NCBI GenBank assembly: GCA_028565715.1
Contig: JAOXYC010044453.1
Span: 1-22,996 of the forward strand
Reading direction: 5' to 3'
Source of the DNA: Phoronis pallida
Lineage: Eukaryota; Phoronida; Phoronidae
Length of the DNA stretch: 22,996 nt
Made by a program: the position numbers and the translations under genes. Shown one piece after another: positions 19,462-22,996 of this stretch (position 1 is its first letter; each line of letters begins with the position of its first letter). Under the pieces are notes generated by a model. That model saw only the letters and a program-made list of their open reading frames with translations. It was not told the origin of the DNA and made no database searches.

Positions 19462-19626
19462 TTGCCGACTTGTACCCACGCCACCTTTTGACAAAATAAG
19501 TTAACTGAAAGAGAAAGGGTAAACGAAGATTGAATTCAACAAAATGAAAGCTCAATTACAAAAGTCTCGATAACAATCGAATATCAAACACCATTTCTTA
19601 AATTCAGAGTGGGTACAAGGCGACAA
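19462..19626. repeat. Inverted repeat, 18-bp arms
   Basis: TTGCCGACTTGTACCCAC (19462-19479) pairs with GTGGGTACAAGGCGACAA (19609-19626), 16 of 18 positions. Could be the ends of a small MITE; no target duplication seen. Confidence 0.6.
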
Positions 19627-19818
19627 TTAATTTAAGATTAAACCAAGATATTGACAATCACTTTTGTTATTTTTTAGTGACCATTTAACAATGCACGAAT
19701 TCACAGCTCGTGACAGAATACCCCAAAAATACTTTTGCTTAAAATGGCAAACTAACTTAAGTGATATTCTGGTCACAAATTGTCTACAACCACCTCAACA
19801 CAGTCTGCACATTATTGA

Positions 19819-19900
19819 ACCAGTATTCGGATAGAGAACGCACCAGGCCAGCTGCTTATTGTGTGTAGTATTTATACAGTGTCCATCTCCGAATACTGGT
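19819..19900. repeat. Inverted repeat with perfect 13-bp arms
   Basis: ACCAGTATTCGGA (19819-19831) and TCCGAATACTGGT (19888-19900) enclose 56 bases. Stem-loop in RNA from either strand. Its role, if any, is unknown. Confidence 0.7.
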
Positions 19901-20134
19901 CTACCTGATTACACAAAAATAAGCATTTAACATTATACAGCTGGCTCTATTTAAGTTCATGCCCAGTCAAACCGTCAATCATTTCATTTCGGCTCAACTA
20001 GACAGACACTAGTTTTTGATGGTATTTAAATGCTCTAACTGTATACAGAAATGTCAGCACAAACACATTTGTCCCTTTCCAGTAGGAAGGAACTCATGTA
20101 CAAAAACCTCTAATTCCGACACAGTATGAGCAGG

Positions 20135-20140
20135 TTTATT
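20135..20140 (-). terminator. Candidate polyadenylation signal of the G3BP gene
   Basis: AATAAA on the minus strand about 1.16 kb after the G3BP stop; I found no earlier exact hexamer. A long U-rich 3' UTR (20115-21300) would be ordinary for a G3BP. Inference only. Confidence 0.3.
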
Positions 20141-21300
20141 TTTCAAATTCTGATAAGAGTCGACAAATCAACCTTTGCGCGAAAAGCCAATCTTTAACTC
20201 CATATTTCAGAGAAAAATATTTTTTTTTAAAAATAGTTATTTGCAGTTTCAAATTGATAACCAACCAAACTATCACACCATTCTCAACGATATTCAAGCT
20301 ACTTGTACGTATTAATAAGAAAATATTCCAATTGGGGATAATCATCTTTGTAGCAATACAAATTATAATACAGAAAATGACTGAGCACTGAAACAATTAT
20401 GTAACTGCTGAAAACAGCGAACAAACCATGGATTATTCATATTAAACAAGATACTGTTTTGACTACAAAGGATAAACGAATAGATTATTTTTCATTTTTT
20501 GACACCTGGAATCCAAACGCACAACCTCTCCATTTTTATCAACTCTGCAAGGAACAGTTGCATAGTATAAAACAAGTAACAGCTTCTCAAAACCAAGAAT
20601 AGTTTAAATATTAAATACACTATGATAGTCTCAATCTTTTGGAAAAAATGTCTTTTAAGCAGACGTGCACACATTTTCTCACGAGATCACTGATGCCTTC
20701 ATTTATGTGTACACAACTCCCAACAACTCTCGAAACGGCTCTCGAGAATATCACATCACGAAAATATGCAACTCACAGCGCGACTTATCAATTGAATGAG
20801 CAAATGAGAACAAAACGAGAAAGTGCTAGAAACTACACAATACAACTGGATACAGATAACAACTCAACTTTTATCGTGGTCGTTCTACTACCAATGCAAC
20901 CCAAGGAAAAACCCGTTCCGCTTTCTGTTATCAAATATGACCATATTTACAATTATGAGGAGTATAAAACAAACAGAGCTGCATTGGCAGTAGCACGCGT
21001 TCTTTACACACTAATATACATATACAAGGAATGATACACACAAGACTGTACAATATAAAGCTCTTGGAGACAGGGTGTGTTCTCGAGTTCATATAAAAAT
21101 TTCCATCACTACAAATCACAGTCACACCACATCCTGTGCGGACATCATATTTAGGACACCTTATAATCGTTGAATACTATTAATATTTAAGCACGGATTG
21201 CACCAGGGAAGATTAACTTAAAAAAGACAACACAAGTGCGCTTGAATTGCATATTTTCGTCAAGCACCTTGTATATTTTTGTAAATATTTATATCGTTTC

Positions 21301-21555
21301 CTAGCGTCTGGGTCCTGAGAAACCACCACTGCCCGGCCCTCCGCCCCTGCTGGAACCCCGGCCTGCATCTGGTCTGTTCCCACCAAAACCACCACGCTTC
21401 CTGTCCCCAGATGGTGGACCTCCACGACCACCTCTTTCCATGGATCCGCCTCCACGTCCTTGCCGTGAAGCACTGCCCGGACGTCCCCCACCACCTTCGC
21501 CTCGTGCTTTCTTTTCTTCAACATTCAACCGATGGTCACCACGAATACGAATGGG
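21301..21555 (-). CDS. G3BP: G3BP last coding exon: end of RRM and RGG tail
   Basis: 84 codons and TAG. Begins [20 protein letters not shown], then about 60 residues rich in Gly, Arg, Ser and Pro with several RGG triplets, ending [11 protein letters not shown] tails bind RNA and drive condensation in known G3BPs. The stretch is clearly GC-richer than its surroundings, set by its Gly, Pro and Arg codons. Confidence 0.96.
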   Translation of the reverse strand, partial: PIRIRGDHRLNVEEKKARGEGGGGRPGSASRQGRGGGSMERGGRGGPPSGDRKRGGFGGNRPDAGRGSSRGGGPGSGGFSGPRR

Positions 21556-22824
21556 CTGGAAAATAAATACAATGATTAAAAAAAAAAACATTTTCAGTCC
21601 AGCGGTTAAGTCTACGTTAATCCAGAAAACGGAACTTACTGAGTGAATATACTCAATAATAAAACAGAAACAAAGAACTTAAAATTGAGAATACAAAGCA
21701 AGTAAATGCAGGTTGTGTCAATTTTCTTTTTGTCAAATATATGAATTCGCAGTATCTTTATAGATAAGAAAGTTGTAGGTACTGGTTGCATGGCTCAGGT
21801 TTGAGTACAGAAGGGCTATGTCATCCCCACTGTGTAGTAAGAGAGGGCAAGTCCATTCATCATCGCCATATATTCACACCAAATAACAACATCTATCAAT
21901 TAAGTAGTAACAGTAAAAAACCTCTTCTGAATGACGCAGACAAATGTTGTCAATTATAACTCTTTTCTTGTAGATAATGCCAAATATATGTTGAACTAAA
22001 TGTTTTAGAGTTAAATAAAAAAAATCTAACCCCAGTTAAAATTATAAATAAATATTACTTTAAATTAGTTAAAGGAGTACAATACCTTTTCACTAAGAAC
22101 TTTCTGAACTGGTCCTGGATCTTCAAAGACAACAAAACCAAAGTTGGGCACTCTGCCTCCACCAGCTTTTGTGTTTATGCGTAGTTCAACAACTTTACCA
22201 TATGCTGGAAACAAGACACAGGTATTTGAAAACTATATTCTGGAAACGAGACTAAGGTATTTGAAAACTATATTCTATCATTCAAACTAACATTTACCAA
22301 GTGGTAAACTAAATATTTATGCTCCACCTATTGGTCAGACTGGAAAACATCATCATAAGTCTGCCTGAAGTCCATGCCATATGGACGCTGTGTTGCGTGA
22401 GTAATAAACGAGTTCCAGTATTGACTCAAATTCAACATAAAATAATTTAGAAGTGTTTAGATGATACAGTGTTTTCAGTAAAGGCTCAGGATTGAGTACT
22501 AATGGGCTGTGTAAGAGTAAGAGAGGGCAAGTCCAATCATCATAGCCATGTACTGTTGAAACCTAGACTCGATGGGGCATTTTAACGAGTAATGCAAATA
22601 TTTGAAAATTCAGTGAGGCAATAATAATTTGTGACTTACTTTCAAAAAACGTTTTCAGTTCCTTTTCTGTGACATCTTGTGGGAGGTTTCCAACAAAGAG
22701 TTGATTACTGTCCGGAAATCGTAATCGTGGTCTGCTACTCTCAAAGTCACCCTCCTCTGGTCTGCCTCCAGTTCGTTCAGGTTCCGTTCGTGATAGACTT
22801 GTTCGGTCTCCTCCCCTACTTCCC
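21301..22824 (-). CDS. G3BP: G3BP-type RNA-binding protein, last three coding exons (5' part beyond the window)
   Basis: G3BP proteins nucleate stress granules and bind mRNA in the cytoplasm. The visible C-terminal 185 residues join in phase from 22640-22824, 22086-22204 and 21301-21555. They give an acidic/Arg-Ser linker, an RRM with RNP2 LFVGNL and RNP1-like NFGFVVFE, the signature [10 protein letters not shown], and a Gly/Arg-rich RGG tail. Human G3BP1 has FIGNL, NFGFVVFD and [10 protein letters not shown] in the same order. The NTF2-like dimer domain and acidic middle must lie beyond 22996. Invertebrates usually have one gene, so G3BP1 versus G3BP2 is not meaningful. Two introns here carry related dispersed repeats and one has a duplicated acceptor. 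Confidence 0.95.
21792..21871 (+). repeat. Dispersed intronic repeat, copy 1
   Basis: GGCTCAGGTTTGAGTAC followed by GTAAGAGAGGGCAAGTCCA and TCATCATCGCCATATA. A related copy lies at 22483-22551, in the other visible G3BP intron. Confidence 0.75.
22086..22204 (-). CDS. G3BP: G3BP exon: second half of RRM
   Basis: 39 codons after a two-base split: [10 protein letters not shown], then [18 protein letters not shown], matching human YGNVVELRIN and [18 protein letters not shown]. Acceptor TTTCCAG is duplicated 35 bp upstream in the intron. Donor AAG|GTATTG. Confidence 0.96.
22206..22275. repeat. 35-bp tandem duplication covering a 3' splice site
   Basis: Units 22206-22240 and 22241-22275 match at 32 of 35 positions. 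On the G3BP sense strand each ends in GTTTCCAG, so the acceptor of the RRM exon is present twice. Confidence 0.88.
22483..22551 (+). repeat. Dispersed intronic repeat, copy 2
   Basis: GGCTCAGGATTGAGTACT, then GTAAGAGAGGGCAAGTCCA and TCATCATAGCCATGTA. About 10 bases shorter than copy 1. It has no inverted ends; perhaps part of an unclassified interspersed family. Confidence 0.75.
22640..22824 (-). CDS. G3BP: G3BP exon: linker and first half of RRM
   Basis: 61 whole codons with one split base at each end. Linker [19 protein letters not shown] and following acidic stretch, then [16 protein letters not shown] and KELKTFFE. Human has HPDSHQLFIGNLPHEV. Acceptor TTTTCTCAG, donor A|GTAAGT. Splicing to the next exon creates T-Y-G. 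Confidence 0.94.
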
Positions 22825-22996
22825 CTGAGAAAAGAACAGTTTTCAATATAGAAGGCTTCATGTGTTTATAGCTATTTTGTAGACTTTTTGGCTTAACTTT
22901 TTTGTTGCTCAGATTTAAGTGGCATCATAAAGACAAGGTGGCATATTAACGGCGGCGAAACCGTCACCAACGCTTGTTTATCAGACGCAAATTACA
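22825..22996. other. G3BP intron, runs off the window
   Basis: No exon recognised upstream of the linker exon. The next coding exon must lie outside. Confidence 0.6.

Larger units (their letters stand above)
19239..21300. other. Probable G3BP 3' UTR and intergenic DNA
   Basis: No convincing coding exon. Read on the minus strand, the right part is U-rich as 3' UTRs are. It includes two inverted repeats (19462-19626 and 19819-19900). A plus-strand open frame at 20648-21034 has no family resemblance. Confidence 0.4.

Noticed and set aside
20648-21034. Plus-strand 128-codon open frame in the 20.6-21.0 kb region
   Set aside because: No recognisable domain, composition follows A-rich DNA, and it lies antisense to what is probably the G3BP 3' UTR.
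21213-21524. Overlapping minus-strand 103-codon frame over the G3BP tail
   Set aside because: The RGG frame matches G3BP and follows a proper acceptor in phase with the RRM; this one is a shadow of GC-rich coding DNA.

Overview
The window is AT-rich animal nuclear DNA: split genes with GT-AG introns, one tRNA-derived SINE, and many small palindromic transposon relics. The gene content and the kinds of repeat suggest a marine invertebrate, perhaps a deuterostome such as a hemichordate. The species cannot be fixed from this sequence and that guess is weak.

Layout. Bases 1-2090 hold no convincing gene, only two foldback/MITE-type elements and a small tandem repeat. Bases 2354-16259 on the minus strand hold what appears to be a complete glutaminase gene (GLS/GLS2 family) of 15 coding exons. 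Joined in frame they encode a 592-residue protein: mitochondrial presequence, helical N-terminal domain, serine-dependent glutaminase domain and C-terminal ankyrin repeats. All nine active-site residues I could map to human GLS are conserved. The activation loop differs: the positions of human R317 and K320 are Pro and Ala. An intronless rhodopsin-class GPCR (3463-4515, plus strand) is nested antisense in the intron before the last two glutaminase exons. The glutaminase introns also carry at least six inverted-repeat elements.

Bases 16260-19090 are mostly non-coding: the 5' flank of glutaminase, a tRNA-like relic, a SINE that splits an 82-bp tandem duplication, and another copy of a TTAA-flanked foldback family. 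A short minus-strand open segment (19093-19238), with a stop codon and an AATAAA downstream, may be the last exon of an unrecognised gene. Bases 19240-21300 are probably 3' UTR or intergenic. Bases 21301-22824 hold the last three coding exons of a G3BP-type stress-granule RNA-binding protein (RRM plus RGG tail, minus strand), which continues beyond the right edge.

The genes have unrelated roles: mitochondrial glutamine hydrolysis, cell-surface signalling and cytoplasmic mRNA/stress-granule biology. No operon or pathway link is implied. The most interesting points are the natural Lys-to-Ala and Arg-to-Pro changes in the glutaminase activation loop, the lack of an intron at the human KGA/GAC splice point, the nested GPCR with eroded class A motifs, and a duplicated 3' splice site in the G3BP gene.
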